DNA of 64,000 nt. It comes from Holothuria scabra (taxonomy: Eukaryota > Echinodermata > Holothuroidea > Aspidochirotida > Holothuriidae). The notes below the pieces were generated by a model. That model saw only the letters and a list, made by a program, of their open reading frames with translations. It ran no database searches and was not told the DNA's origin. How positions within the stretch are numbered: the stretch's first letter is position 1; every line of letters starts with the position of its first letter. The stretch covers positions 42,254,846-42,318,845 of the forward strand of contig CM074193.1 in NCBI GenBank assembly GCA_037179385.1, given 5' to 3'. A program made the translations under genes and the position numbers. This document shows, piece by piece, positions 36,961-50,600 of the stretch.

Positions 36961-36972
36961 AAATTACCATAT

Positions 36973-38656
36973 TGTGGTGGGACGGAATTTGATAGCCTTT
37001 TTTATTAGTGCCTGTTTACATGTAGCTTCTGCAATTAATTCATTGGTTTCGTAAAAAGTGGTCAGTTACAGAGTATACAAGGCACAATAAAAAGTAACAT
37101 AAATGTCAAGCTGTTACCATAGTAACACAACTTTATGGATGTGGTGGGACGAAATGATACCTTTCACACAATCAGAAACATGTGACTAATATTTAATTAT
37201 TTTCAAAAGTAGAAAGAAATAAGTTAAAATTTCAAGATTGAAATGAAGTCTGATTATTCTTCTTTCACTAGGAAAACAATCGCATTAATCACATTTCATT
37301 TGAAAGAGCTATGCAAATATTTCAAAAGTGTGTCAGTGTGGTGGGACGGAATGTGGTGGGACGGAACTAAGTGAAGCCTGTTCATTATGTATGGGTTCCA
37401 TGGAAACCTGCTTATATTTTTATGAAACTTCCTCAGAGCTTTACATCACAGACAAAACCAACTCATGGAAACTTTCAGTGCCACAGCTTAACCTGTTTTA
37501 TAGTTACCGCCCTTTTAAAAAGTATTGCGCAATGTGGTGCTTTTTCAGGTGAGAGCTGCCATTGCCATTTTGCATGATTTTGCAGGCCCATTACAGTTCA
37601 CAGGAATAAGAAAAAAAGCTGAAAATTTATTTGCCTAGTGAGTTATAGACATATAAACAGAATCTGATGTAAAAACTGAAGTGCCGACCATATTTCTGAA
37701 AATACAGGTCTTCAAAAAAGTGGTTTTTCCTTTCCGAAAGTGATTTTTTCAAACTTTGGGCCCATGTGGGCCCTAGACCAAGTGGCCCAAGGCCCTCATA
37801 ATTTTGCTCAGCATTATTTGGTTACATGGCAATAAGCAGGGGCAAACATTACCCAAAAATGTCTTCAAAGACTGAGTTGATAGTTGGGTCCAAAATTGGT
37901 CCCATGGCAAATATGGGGAAAATGGGCCTGGAACACTGAGATTGTTGACCCTATGGGCAATGACCAACAGGTTTTAATTTTTTAGTTGGGAATAATTAAT
38001 AATTTCAAAAATTAATGTAGGTTTTAGATCTCCTTCATGGTTAGGTGAGAGAGAGAAGGTGCATAATACACATACAAGTCAGAAAGAAATTCGACAAAAA
38101 CCATCAAGGACCATATTTGGGGACCCACAAATTTTGGAACTATGTATGACGTATCTTCAAAACTAAATACAAGGTGAAGAAGTGTGCAATAGTTTTTACA
38201 AAAGCTGTCAAAAACATGACTCTGACCACAAAAGTCAAGTTATGAGTAAATCTATCAGGGCATACTACTTAAAATTACCTTTAAACTAAAATTCCGTCCC
38301 ACCACACTTGTTTCCGTCCCACCACAAAAATGTTGAGTAATCACCATGACTACCCAAAATACCATATTGACTTTTTTGCACTCAGAAGTGTCACTTGCAT
38401 TCACAGTTGATAGTTTGGAAAGTTTCAATAATTTTTTCATTTTTTGTACCATTGAAAATAAAAAAAAAATGTAAAAAAATGTGGTGGGACGGAATTGGAC
38501 ATTTCCATTTTAATTTTTACTATAGATATTAAAAGTATCTTAAGTATTTTCTCAGTGCATAAATTGTGTTTACTAAAGCACTTTGACACAGAAAAAGAAG
38601 GGAATTCAAAATGTGTATGTTGTTATGTCCTTTTTTCCTAATTCCGTCCCACCACA
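36973..38656. repeat. Cluster of eight copies of the 15-base word TGTGGTGGGACGGAA, both orientations
   Basis: Forward copies start at 36973, 37140 (one or two changes), 37337, 37352 and 38480. Reverse-complement copies (TTCCGTCCCACCACA) start at 38292, 38312 and 38642. Two pairs are nearly abutting (37337/37352 and 38292/38312). Other neighbours are spaced 160-197 bases. The sequence between copies shows no similarity by eye, so this is not an ordinary tandem array. The words fall in different frames, so it is not a peptide repeat. Confidence 0.9.
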
Positions 38657-41600
38657 TTTTGGATGATCAATTTGCTGCAATTTGCATCTTTGAATGACTG
38701 CATCTCACTGATAGTGCAATTAATCGCAACTTATTCTTCAGATTTTATAACTTTGGACTGTAGTCTAAATTACCATGGGAGAGTTGAACCAAATCGAAAT
38801 TGCTCAAATTTTAGGTTCGGTGATGACCATTTTTGGCTTTGGCCCTTGATAGTTATGATTCACCAAATTAAATGGATATAAATGAGTATGCATTGCTGAT
38901 CTAAATGTTAATGACCAAAGAGATGGTTGTAGAGGGTGAAATTGGCCACACCTTGAAAATATGGGTTACAGTGTACACATGGACATTTTCGCCATTTTCT
39001 TGGGTAAAGTTGGCTATATTTACAGTCCCTTTCAATTCTAGCAGCATGGCCGTTGCCTCTGCTAAACATGCACACCCCCCACGGATGCTACTGTTTTTTT
39101 CAGATCTTTAAATACAGTTTGTAACTTACTGTAGTAACACAAATTTTGCCTCAAAGCGTAGCATTATCTGTGAAACCAGATTGCATGTAGAAAATTCAAA
39201 GAGAAAACATTGTCTCCCACTGATGCCATTTTTTTTAGATCCAAAAAGTAGAGAAATTTTACAACACTCCAAAATTTACTTCAAAAGGTAGCATAATAGC
39301 ACCAGATTGCATTTACTGTTAGGTCAACCCAATTTTAAAATTTACAAAGGCCTGTGGGGGATTACCCCTCCCTTAGATCCCTGATCTCCCAGGCCAACTT
39401 CTCTCAATAAAACACATTGCAGGAGATTTTAAAATCCATTATGACTCCACAGCTGTGATGCATCCATGGAATTTACCACCACCGCTCACATTGCTTGTTT
39501 GCTCGTTAAATTTTGCCATCACAGGGCTCCACCACAACAATAATTTGCCATCATGTCATGGAAGGTCGAACTTTACACCAACAATATGTGTAAGAAATTT
39601 TAGATTCCAAACCTTATCCCCACTCTGTTAGATGCACTGCCCCAGCAAGTATGGGCACACAACACATAACTCTGTGTATAAACCATGGTAACTGAGCATA
39701 ATGTACTTCTGCGCGCTTGGAAAATGAAAGCTTTAAGGTGATTTTTCCTTGTGAAAATGTAAATTGCCTGCAAGATTTGTTTTGAAATCAGATAATTGAA
39801 GGTTGAGCTTTTTAAAAAGGATTGCTGCAAGCTCATCTTAGTATGGTGGTAAGTCTTAGTCATCAAACTTCAAATTTACAGTACTGTATGGTACTGCACT
39901 GCCACAGATTTTGGTCCTCCTCACTGATACAAAGTTTGTCATGTACGTCATGACACTGAGTTGTCTCAAATTTTACACGATTCCCACATTGCGTGCCCCC
40001 CTTTCAGAGAAATCCTACGTAAATGATTGCTAAAGATATTTAGTGATTTTTTTTTTTTTTGGGGGGGGGGCAAGGGGTTGTTGCTGTAGCATTGTTCTGC
40101 AGTAGACTGAAAACCTATAAATACTCTACAACTCATGCACACAGGGTTCATAGGTTTCTTCCAAACTAGTTATTGTACACATATATGTCAAATTAATACT
40201 CTGGGCACAAAGTACGTAGATACACTGCAGGGTTGTAAATAGTGGAAGATACAGGTTTTCTGCACATGTACAGTACGTCTGTAAATTGTAGTACTGCACA
40301 CAGGTTGCTAACACTTGTAAATTGTATCGTAAAGAAATGCAACATGTACTGCTAATGGAAGGACTACAGAGTCACTACAGACCCCTTGCTTTAATGAAAA
40401 GAGGGGCCGGGTAGTGGTTGGGGGGGGGGGACATAGCCAACGGGCACACTACTGCATATACTGTACATGCTAAGAAAGACCGTTCACCATCTGCCAGGTG
40501 CACAAGCTCCCTAAAGCTCCCTTGTTTTACTGATCACTTTCTTGAACTTTACTAAAATGATAGTGCAGTTCACATTGAAAGGACCTACACAGTACAGTAT
40601 GTTGATAAAACTGTAGTCTGAACTCTACAGGGTACAGTAGTTATGGACCACTATCTCAGTGTATTCCTCAATATTTTACAGTCATTCCACAACAAGTTTT
40701 ACTGTAGTTTGGTCTGGTTTATTACAGTTTCTTCCATATTTTCTGAAGAACCATGAAACCTTGAATGCACTTCACATGCACACTCTTCTTATATTTTTTC
40801 CAGGTTTGCAGAGGGGCGAGAGGGGGATGCAGCATTCACAGAGACTCCACTTAAATTAACCTCCTGGGGTACAATAGAACATCATCCTTCAGGTAATCAT
40901 ACCCCAACTTTGATGTATGTCTAGGGTATACTGTGGCACAAACATAAAACGGAAAATGTGACAATGGTTTCAACCAGAAAACCCAATACCACAACAAGGA
41001 CCTTTTTGATAAACAGTTGAGGGGACACTTGCAACATCCTAAGAATTTGACTGAATTAATCATACTGTAGATCTCCACTTTGTGTGATGCTTGTAACATG
41101 AAGCTGATGAACAACAACAACAACAAAAGTTTAAAAACAAACAAAAACCAGACCTGTTTTATCTCCCAGTTTTATGAGGAGACCCAGATTTTACTTGCAT
41201 GTTCTGATTTCCTTGTGTTATGTGTTACAGTATACTCCTGGCTTTCTGGTGTTCCATTTTATTAATTTATTTGTGACTTTCTGAACATGGTGAATGCAGT
41301 CAGTGCTACCTGTGAGCATACAGTTTAGCTCATTTGAACAATTGAATTGACCACGTAGACTTTAGGGACAACTCATTTTTAAGTGTGGTCTTTGCAGACA
41401 CCCCATCAAGAATGAAACTTTGCTCTTTTGGAGTGAATCTCACTCTTTTTGGAGTGAATTTTTACTCTTTTGGGATGGACGTTGTAGCCTCCAGATTCCA
41501 AAGAGTTAAATTTTAATCTTTGTCATTTTTAGTATAGGTCTACTGTACAGTGAACAGAGAAAAATCAATTCAACAGAGCAGGGAACTTGGTATGTTGATG

Positions 41601-42322
41601 TATTAAAATGTGAGGGAGAATCTATTAGTTTTAGAAAAGAACAAAGGTCGTCAGGGATCACAGGGGGCTCAAACTCTGAAAACCTTTTTGGCATAATATA
41701 TCAGGTAGGAGGTAGTTTGGATTGTTTTCAAACTTGGTTTGTTGATGAATTATGATTAGAGGATGGGCTGGGTGACCTCTTTTAATTTTTACAGTCAAAA
41801 GTTAACATAGGTTATCCAAGGTCAAACCCTGATAACCTTTCCTACTCTGTATTTTACAGTAAGGCAGGTTAATAAGATACTGTAGCATTGAACTTTAGAA
41901 TGTGGTTGTGTGATGGTAGAAAGATGGCATCTGTAGCTATTGGTGGAGGTCGAAGATTATTTGGGGTCATCAGAGGTCAAACAATGCAGAATATGTTAAG
42001 GCACAGCTTGAAATTTGGCTTTTTTGAAAGTAGATTTGTTAAGATTGAAAGAAAAACCAGTAACATACTGGTGAAATCAAATCACTTTGGGTCACCAGGT
42101 TTTACAATAAAAGTATTATTCTTTTAAAAGAACATGGGATTTATGTATCATTGAAACCTCAATGCATTTTTGCATTCTGGTTATTGTGTAAGGAGAGTAA
42201 TTTCAGCAATGTTTCTTTCTTCTCTTCTGGATAGGTTTCTTGCAAAAATTTAGAAAGCAGCCAAAGGATTATAATCATGCACCAGAATGTATCAGACTGA
42301 CACCTGTAATAGTATAAGATAC
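38657..42322. other. Non-coding stretch, no gene recognised
   Basis: Includes a T run followed by a 10-base G run (about 40047-40070) and an 11-base G run (40420-40430). CTCTTTTGGAGTGAAT-type words repeat near 41411-41480. TACAGTA words are frequent. None of the short frames has a recognisable domain. Confidence 0.4.
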
Positions 42323-42476
42323 CAGGGTTCGACAAATCCCCCGCCCGACAGTCCGGGACAAGTAAAAAATGTCTCGGACAAGTGAACTGCTCAATATTGT
42401 AGCCCGCCAGGCAAGCAGACTTTGGGAATCCCTAGCCCGATGGACAAGTAATAAAAAACGAATTTGTCGAAGCCTG
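42323..42476. mobile_element. 154-bp MITE, hAT-like termini
   Basis: The left end CAGGGTTCGACAAAT is matched by the reverse complement of the right end, CAGGCTTCGACAAAT (one mismatch). The inner flanks share GGACAAGTAA words in opposite orientation. Termini starting CAGGG are common in hAT elements, whose target duplication is 8 bp. The flanks (AGATAC on both sides, slightly offset) do not give a clean 8-bp copy. No ORF. Confidence 0.6.
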
Positions 42477-45400
42477 CAGATACAGTACACCAAGCGAAAC
42501 TGTACCAAGAACAAGTCGACTTCTGGCCGCTAAAACTGATGGAATGAATCCAGTACATGATTACCATCTGGAGAAGGATTCCGGTTTTGCATTGCCCAAA
42601 CAGCACAAGGGGGAATTTTGCCATAAAATAATTCTTTCTACAGTACCTGGATTTCATTATTTCCAAAACATGAAGTACCTGTAGCTTGCACGTGTGTTTT
42701 TGTTATTGTTCAGTCTGTCCATGCAGAGTAACAGCTATCACGTCTAGGCGATGGCCAAGGTCTAGAGACTCAGCTAGGATCCAGTATAAGGTTCCCAAAT
42801 TGAAACTGGTTGGTGACACATTGCCTTAAACTAAGGCAGCAGCAAACATTCTTAAGTGCACATATGTCTACCTAGTTGCCACAGTGACACCATTCTGGTT
42901 GGTTTCCTTCAGGTTCATCAGAACTACCAGATTTATTTTGTTGCAACCTTGCCAATTCCTCGGGATGTCTCTGAAAGAGCTACAAGCAATGGGCTCGTAC
43001 AGTAGTCGACCAACTTTTTTACCTCCTACGGTAGTTATTCCTACATAAACAAGAAGGATGAAGACTGATATATGACAAAAAGAGTAATAGTATGACAGCC
43101 ACAGGTATATAGTATGAATGAACACAGGCCTTGCTGTTAATTGGAATGGTAATTATTTATCCTTATTTTATGTTCTTTTGTTGATACAAATGACTGACAC
43201 TTGTTCTATTTAGTGCATACTGTAGAATTTTCATATTGAAATAAAGAATGCAACTATATTCAGCAGAGGTGAAACTGACAATCTTGTAACTGTAAATGAC
43301 AGCAATGAAAGACACTTTTCACATTTGGTATATGTTGACTTGCTATGTAAAGAGGAAGATGGTGGAATCAAAAGGTCATTACTTTTGAGGTCAAATAAGG
43401 CTAAACTGGGAAAATCGTGGAAATGTTTTATTTATCGCGATGGAAGGAAAAATGTTTATAGTTTGTAGTGAAGATCCGAGGTTATGTCAAGTCAAAAAAA
43501 GTGAAAGGGTATTGAACTGTAGGTCACTAGTGGTCAAAAAATCTTGTTAACAATATACCTTTAGACTGGAAAGTTGGATACATTTTAAATTCAAAATGTA
43601 CATGCAGTAAGCTATGGTTCAGAAGAGGTATCTCCAGGGGTATAGTTGCATGAATTTCCCAAATTTTCCTCTCAGCAAGAAATCACTGAGCCCTTGGGCT
43701 TTGTGGTTTCTTTCTTACAACCTCAATATACATAATTATGTGGTAATGTAAGTGTGTTGTGAATTTTCCTTGTTATGTGATGGTGGAGGGTTAAACCTTA
43801 CACAGGGGGCAAATTAATTTCTCAATCTGTTGATCATCAAGTTTCTGCCAGTCTGTTATTAAGAACTTTAATACAAATCAGTCAGTTACTGGAGTTTATT
43901 CTTACAGTGTGCATTTCAAATCCTACCTATACTGTATGATGAACTACAGTAGTAGCAGTGTGGCTTGGTTCAATCATATCTTCTATACAAGCAGTTGAAG
44001 GCTTGCTTAAGGTACAAACCTGTGTGAATACTACCCCACTTACTGTGCATGAACATCATTCTGGGCATACGGAAGCTCTTGTCCATCAGCACCTTCAGTT
44101 TCTTCTTCTTTTTGTGAGATGGGATGAGCAAGTGAGATCAACATGTACAATCTCCTTTTTGAACTTTGCAATTATTGGGGAGTGGGCAGAGTGTAAAATC
44201 TCCATTCTTGAATGGGGAGATGCCCTGAAAAAATTTGACCAGGATGTTCATTATATTGAAATGCAAAATGGTGCTCAATTTGAAACATTGGTAAGCACAT
44301 TTGTACAGTACTTACAGTATACAATCAAAAGATCATGGGTACATTGCTTCCGATTGATTCCCCAAAATGGCGGATAGCTGTGAATACTTTAGAGGTGGGC
44401 ATGGTGTATCCTTCCCCCCCCCCCCCTCCCCCTTGGGCAAGTTACTGAGTCACACCACATCCAGACTTAGCTAATTTATTGCAACTTATAGATTTTGTGT
44501 AAAACAAACGTGCATTTTAATTTCTGGGGAATAAAGGAAGTCCATGTGTATGTTAATGTGATGCGTTATAATAGTGTGCGTGGAACGACTACATGTGCAG
44601 CGGTTAACGGATTGTTTCCAGAAACTTTCAAAAGGATTGACCCAATTTGTTGGTGTCTAGAAGAGGTTTTTCTGTTAGCAATGCGGAGTGGTTGTTTGCG
44701 ATTGGCTTATATTACCCGCAGTACTTTTTGTCATGTCCTCGACCCGTGTTATTTTTTGTCATTTAGTGTTTCTAGTAGTAGTTATAAAGTGGCATCTAGT
44801 GGTCATATGGATTCTACCTGCTTCGACTAAAAACCTTCCAAATTTTACTTTTTCTTTTAAACAAACTTAGCGTTTGAGAATTTTCTTTTTACTTTGCGGC
44901 ATACTAGGCTATTATGCCGGAGGGAGCGATATGTTTTCCCCCAATATTTCCGCAGATAAACGACTTGAAAAATCATAGGAGGCATCCACTACCCTTTTGC
45001 TGCCCGTGCCCTCAGACTACGGGGCTACTTATATGATGGCATGGTCAAAGAAGTTGGCCGAAGTACTAGACTAGATTACAGGGCAAACTAGGGGGCACAC
45101 TAGGGGGAAAGTTGAAGGAATGCTCACGTCGCCTTGAATATGTTTGCACTTTTTCTACTACACTCGTTCCCAACATATTCCAAAATAATTTTATCAAGGC
45201 CACAGTCTATCCGAAGTGTATTTGTCAAGAACGATGCTGACCACATTTTGGACCATCTAGGATTGCTTGTTTCATTGCCTGTTGGTGTCGCATTGCTGAT
45301 GTATACCTTTTTTGAATTTTAATCTATTTCTTACAAAGTGAGTGATGACCAGTGGGCAAACTCTACTAATGTCAAAATTCGTCATCGCCCTTCGAGTGGG

Positions 45401-47109
45401 TATAAGGATAGATGTTTTCCCTACCCCGTTTGAAACTGCTAGCTGTCTCTTAGGGCTTATAGATTCTAAATGGTGCAATATTTTGTTTCTTTTTATGCTC
45501 AGTCTTTATGCTGAAAATGTCCTGATCAGTCGTCCTTCGGTGAAAAGTTGTTCCCCATTTTAAGAAAAAAGGTGAAAACTTATTGTTCTGCTATTGTCTC
45601 ATTCATTTTATTTCTTGATGTCTCAAAAAGATAATATCCGTGAACCAAGTGTTCCACAATTGGCGAGCTTGGTAATAAATTCGTTGGCGCAGGGAATTGT
45701 GGGGAACAGCGTGAGATATACTAACCGAGCTCAGCACATAGCGTACAACGTTACCTTTTTTCGTCCGTATGTGCATACAACACTATCTCAGTGCCAAGTG
45801 AACTCTAACGAAAATAGCGGTCTCGGTCCTACTGTACTTTACGGCAGATTAAAATGCAAATTTTAACACCAAAAAGACAATTTAGACACAAACCATTGCG
45901 CAAAACCACACTAGAGACTCCTCGTAATGCTATGGATGGATTGAGCGAGAATGATTTCACAAATTTTTCTTGAAACTCAAATTTCGGAATACATGCTGTA
46001 TAGGTGCGAGATTGGTTTTGTTTATCCCGACGATTTGGAGGTTGTGCGCATGTGTTTAGCCACCAAGACGAATTACCGAACTGGCTTATTATCCTCAATT
46101 CCTCTAAACTCTGAAATGGTCATGTATCGTCTCATGAGAAAACTATACCCAACGGAATTGAAACATATGTTTGTATATGCGACGCTGCAACCCTAATTAA
46201 AAGTCCAATGTTTTTGCCAAGGATATAAGGGGGTCAATTAAAACCGATGAAAGGGTCCGTTGCACGAATTCAGTTCAACAGCACTGTAAGCTATTTTAGC
46301 ACTTTACATCCATTCTTCAAATTGAAACTGCAACAACGCAACCACCTGACCACAATCTGCCAAAACACCCCGTCACTCTCAACCACCTTGTGACTATGCG
46401 TATCGTCATTCACAAATACACGTCACACGATGGCATGTGTTTGATCTGTAGGGGAAAACTTTGGGCACCTTCCCGTCTGGCAATGGAAAATATTCTTCCG
46501 AGATTCTGCTATTTCGGGCGGAGTTGCTGCGCATAAATCTAAAGAAATAATCTGCCCACATGTTTCGAGAATTTTTAAAACCTTTTTTATTCTTCATTAA
46601 AATCAACGTGCTTGCATTACGATGCTTCTTGTTTTCCTTCCAAATGTATTAAAGGATTCATGTATTCGGTTTCCAAACTCCGAAAAATCGTTGGCAAGAC
46701 TAGAGTCTGTGCAAGAACTTTTTTTTATAAGTTTCTCACGCCCAACGTTCCTCGGAGAGCTATTGCAAATAACTTTTACGAGAAACCCAAACTTAAAAAG
46801 ATACAGTGCCGTATCGTAAGGGGGGGGGGTGCACAAAGGGACACGTGCCACACGGCAGTGGCGTTGTTAGACTTTTCCAGCGGGGCAAGCACCAAAATTT
46901 TCCAATTTTTCCTAAAGTGTGAACACAAATGTATTAAGAAAGTAACTTCCGTCGACCGAGCAGAGCCCGCCGGAAAATTTGAGTTCTTTCAAACATATTT
47001 GTAAATATGGAACTTGTATTGCATAACATAGAACTTTTAGAATCTGGGTTTCCTGTGAGGATATTTGAAAATTTGGGGACTATTGAATAATCTGCGTTTC
47101 CTATTAATA
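42477..47109. other. Non-coding stretch with one possible orphan exon
   Basis: Apart from the possible exon at 44109-44289, no frame looks coding. It holds a C run (44414-44426) and a G run (46820-46829). Several 60-130-codon frames between 44.5 and 47.0 kb, on both strands, lack motifs. Confidence 0.35.
44109..44289 (+). other. Possible unrecognised exon
   Basis: An open frame of 139 codons (43958-44377) contains a pyrimidine-rich tract and possible acceptor (CTTCTTTTTGTGAG) at about 44117. A good donor (CATTG|GTAAGC) lies at 44289. The peptide between them includes WAECKISILEWGDALKKFDQDV and reads more like protein than the other frames nearby. No family is recognised and chance is quite possible. 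Confidence 0.2.
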
Positions 47110-47605
47110 TATTTAATTTTATTTAACGTTTTGAGGGTCAGGAAGCCATTTGGCTCATCGAGGACCCTTTGCCAGAGTGAGCGTGGATGAACACCGGCGA
47201 ACTTCGCCTTCTCTTTTCGACTAGTGCTCAGAGGTAACGAGGCAGGCGTGTACTAATCGCTCCCAATCCTGCTCCCGGGACCGCCATTTAACGTTCCCAT
47301 CCGACGGACGTGAGCGTATCCCCAGTCTTAAGCCACTTTCCCAAAGACTGGGTGGGGTGGAGGTTACTTGCTCTGCACCACTGCTCAACAGCTGCACTGA
47401 GCAAGCGGACAACTTCCTGAAACGGACAACCAAATACCCAATTTGGTAATTCACAAATTTTTTAAACCCCCTCAGCATCACTGTGAACAGCTATGCTGAA
47501 CAAGCCAATTTTAGACCCCTGAAAATTTCCAAGTGGTTCCACCGGGATTTGATCTGGGGACCTTCAGTTTGCAAGACAGTACGCTCAAACCACCGAACCA
47601 ACTCC
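47110..47605 (-). mobile_element. tRNA-derived SINE, copy B
   Basis: Inverted relative to copy A at 27.3 kb. On the - strand it opens with GGAGTTGGTTCGGTGGTTTGAGCG-type sequence (A box at 47596-47581). The B box GATCAAATCCC is at 47554-47544, then GTGGAACCACTTGG. The body matches copy A through GTTACCTCTGAGCACTAGTCG and ends in an AT-rich tail (TTAAATAAAATTAAAT, near 47125-47110). Having two copies in one window shows it is an interspersed family. Confidence 0.75.
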
Positions 47606-50600
47606 ACCCATTAGCATGTGACCCGAAGATTGTCGTTGTTACATTATGTTTTCTAATAATGAGTGCGGATTGAGGCTTACTAGCGACATCCAAATAGCTT
47701 CCGAAACTTTGCTGCCTTTTTTTAGAGTTAGGCTAAGTATTTCACCATAGCGAGTCTATATTGAAGGAAATCTAGGGAAACGGTTCTATAGCGGCCCGGA
47801 GTTTTAAAAAAGTTTACCACTGGACTGATTTATGAGCGAACATTTATTGAATTAGAGATTGCTATTTGGAACGCGCGAAGCGATGCACGCGAAAAAATTT
47901 TTTGTTTTTCTAAACCAAATAATTACAAATATGTAGCTTTTATTAGAACAAATTCGTCGGAATTTTATGAATAAAAATTGGGAATACCGCACTGTTCACT
48001 TAGTTGCCCGGTGTCTCATTTAGCAATTTCCCGAATTTTTCACTTTTTTCGAGTCCGGCGGGGGGAGGGGAGGGGCAATCGCAATGTAACTACGCTAACG
48101 GTACTGCCCCACGGTAAAGTCAGGACCTAAGGTGTCCTCCATGAATTCATGCTCAGAGCTCTCGCTGGTTTCCTCCCCGGATCCACCCATGGACTGACGG
48201 GGCTCTTTCAATGGGGGGGGGGGACTTCTTGCTCGACGCCAGATCCCCACTAGGGCATAATCTCTGCCTGGGGGAGGGAAGTTTGCCTCTGGACCCCACC
48301 ATAATTTCATTTCACTGGAGCTTGTACCTTGATCCACTGGTGTCCCGTAGATGGTTTTGTTTGTTTTCTTCTGTCCTCATTTTGAAGTCCCCCAAAACAC
48401 ACACCATCTAAACAACAATTTTCAAATCCAATAGCTTGAGCCTATGAAAACCTTTTTTTTGTATTTTGTCAGTGAGGTTTTCGGGGAGATAATTTTTCCT
48501 TCCGAGTCCGAAGCTTTAGGTATGAGCTTGCAGCAACTGTTTTCGTGCAGACTAGCCCCCAAATATATAGTTTACTGGTATAATTATATTTCTTTCGCAT
48601 TACCGTTCTTACAGTGAATTGACCGACTACCCCGGGGAAAGTTATCCTTTGGATAAAACAGTATAATGCTGGCTGATTTACAAGTGAAAGGAGTGAAAAC
48701 GTGGGAGAAGTGAGGAGATAAGACTGTATCGCCTCTGTGCATGTAGCCCGTTGTATTACCAGTCCCTCTTCTAAATCTAAGCAGATAGTTACCATCCCTT
48801 CTCAGTGCTTTATATGGTGACAAGTTATAAAAACAAATATAACAGCTTTACACAGTGTACATACAGCTCTTTGGTATAAACAAGCACGCAATACTTTTAC
48901 ATTGGTTTCTCATAACAAAGCACAGATTTTACAGTAGTCAGCGCTGACCACTGCTGAAGAGAAGTTTATTAGGCAGACGCAGATGTTTTGATTTGGGTTT
49001 CATATAACACGAATGAAAACTTCCTGACCAGATGCGTGTTGCACAGTTGTGAACTGGGCAAGCAAGGACAAGCCAAGCAGATTCGTAATTGGCTGGTCCG
49101 CCTCAGGGCGAGCCAAGGACACACGATCCTCGGCTTTTATAGCTGTCGTGATCTGTGTAGTGAGCTCAGTTTACCAAGTGGGTTTCCTCAACCAAAATGG
49201 GGAGGAGCTTCAAAAACTTTTTAGTGGTGGCAGCATATTCTTTGAGGGGATTACTTCTGCGCTTTCATCTTCATTCAAAATTATAACGGTTACGGGTTTA
49301 ACTAAAAGCTCTGGCAACATAGTGACAATTACTGCATGGAGGTATCATAAAGGAGAATTTAAGTCATCGAAATTCGATCAAAGATAACATAACGCCAGAA
49401 TGATGGTTTGATTGCCGGTTTGGTCTAGCTTTGGTTAAGTTGGTAAATTTTCCCTCTTCGAACATTGCAAAGTGAAAACGTTCGTCATCAAAACTATACT
49501 TATAGGAGAAGTTTGTCCTGATTACCTAGAAACGGATATTTCTCGAAAAGAGAACTGAAGTTACGCAATTTTTCGAAAAGTTAGCTTTACATCACAGTCG
49601 AATCAAACGTTGAATATCTAGATCCGTTAAAAGCAAACAGTTGTACACTGTAGCTATAACAATGCTCCAACCGTAATTGTATTCAGTAGCCGTATGCTTT
49701 GGACAGATTACAAAATATTTGATAAATTATGTCGACTCGGCCTTCCTTTACAAAAGGTTGGAAAACATCCACCATCACTTCCATATAAAAGGAGCAAAGG
49801 TGGTACTGCTCCATTGTGATTCGATTGCATTCTCCTCCCCTCCCAATTTTTGGGCAAACGAAAAAAAAATTCTAGATGCTATGTATTCTAGGTATTTTGA
49901 GGTACAATCAGATATCTGGAATTTCATTGAATAAATCGATAAATTTCTCAAACTAATGATATTTGATTTTCGCCCTTGTAATAGGCCATACACATTTTAG
50001 CAAGAACATGTTAGGACTAAGCTACGTTTTGGCATTGTCCGCCTCCCCCATCTTCCTGTGTCCAGACCTTCGAAAATTCTGAAAGAAAAGTAAAACAGAA
50101 TCACTGCGCTTAAACGTTTACACTTACTTCATAAATAAACAGTACTCTTTTCTTTTTCTTCTCAATGTCAGCCTGAGATATAACAATAACTAGTTGAAGC
50201 TCATAGAATTTGGTCAACAATTTTTGACAATAAGACTTCAAGACCGGAAACAGTCCTTGTCACTGTGGCATAACGGTGGTTGTTAAGAGGTGGGGTTATT
50301 GAGGGAGATGTAAATGTAAGACACTTATTAAAGGAAACCAGTGTCTCAGCCTTTGAATATGGCTGTGCAAGTCCAGTCTTTGTTTATTCTCCATGAACGG
50401 TACGCGTTCTGAAAAAGGAGCACTTGCCGACCACCTCAGCACATTGTTCGAATAAAATTAGCTATTACAGGTTTAAGCGAGCGATGAACGGGTTCACATT
50501 TGGGTTAGTACCGAAAATTGTGGAAATCTAAGGAATGGGGAAAGTTCAAATAATTAGGTAGTCTCTCGGCTGCGCCTTTGGTCGTTCATTGAAGGAGGCA

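Noticed and set aside
47221..47693. Two minus-strand ORFs similar to those at 27.2-27.7 kb as paralogous genes
   Set aside because: Both lie on copies of the same tRNA-derived SINE.
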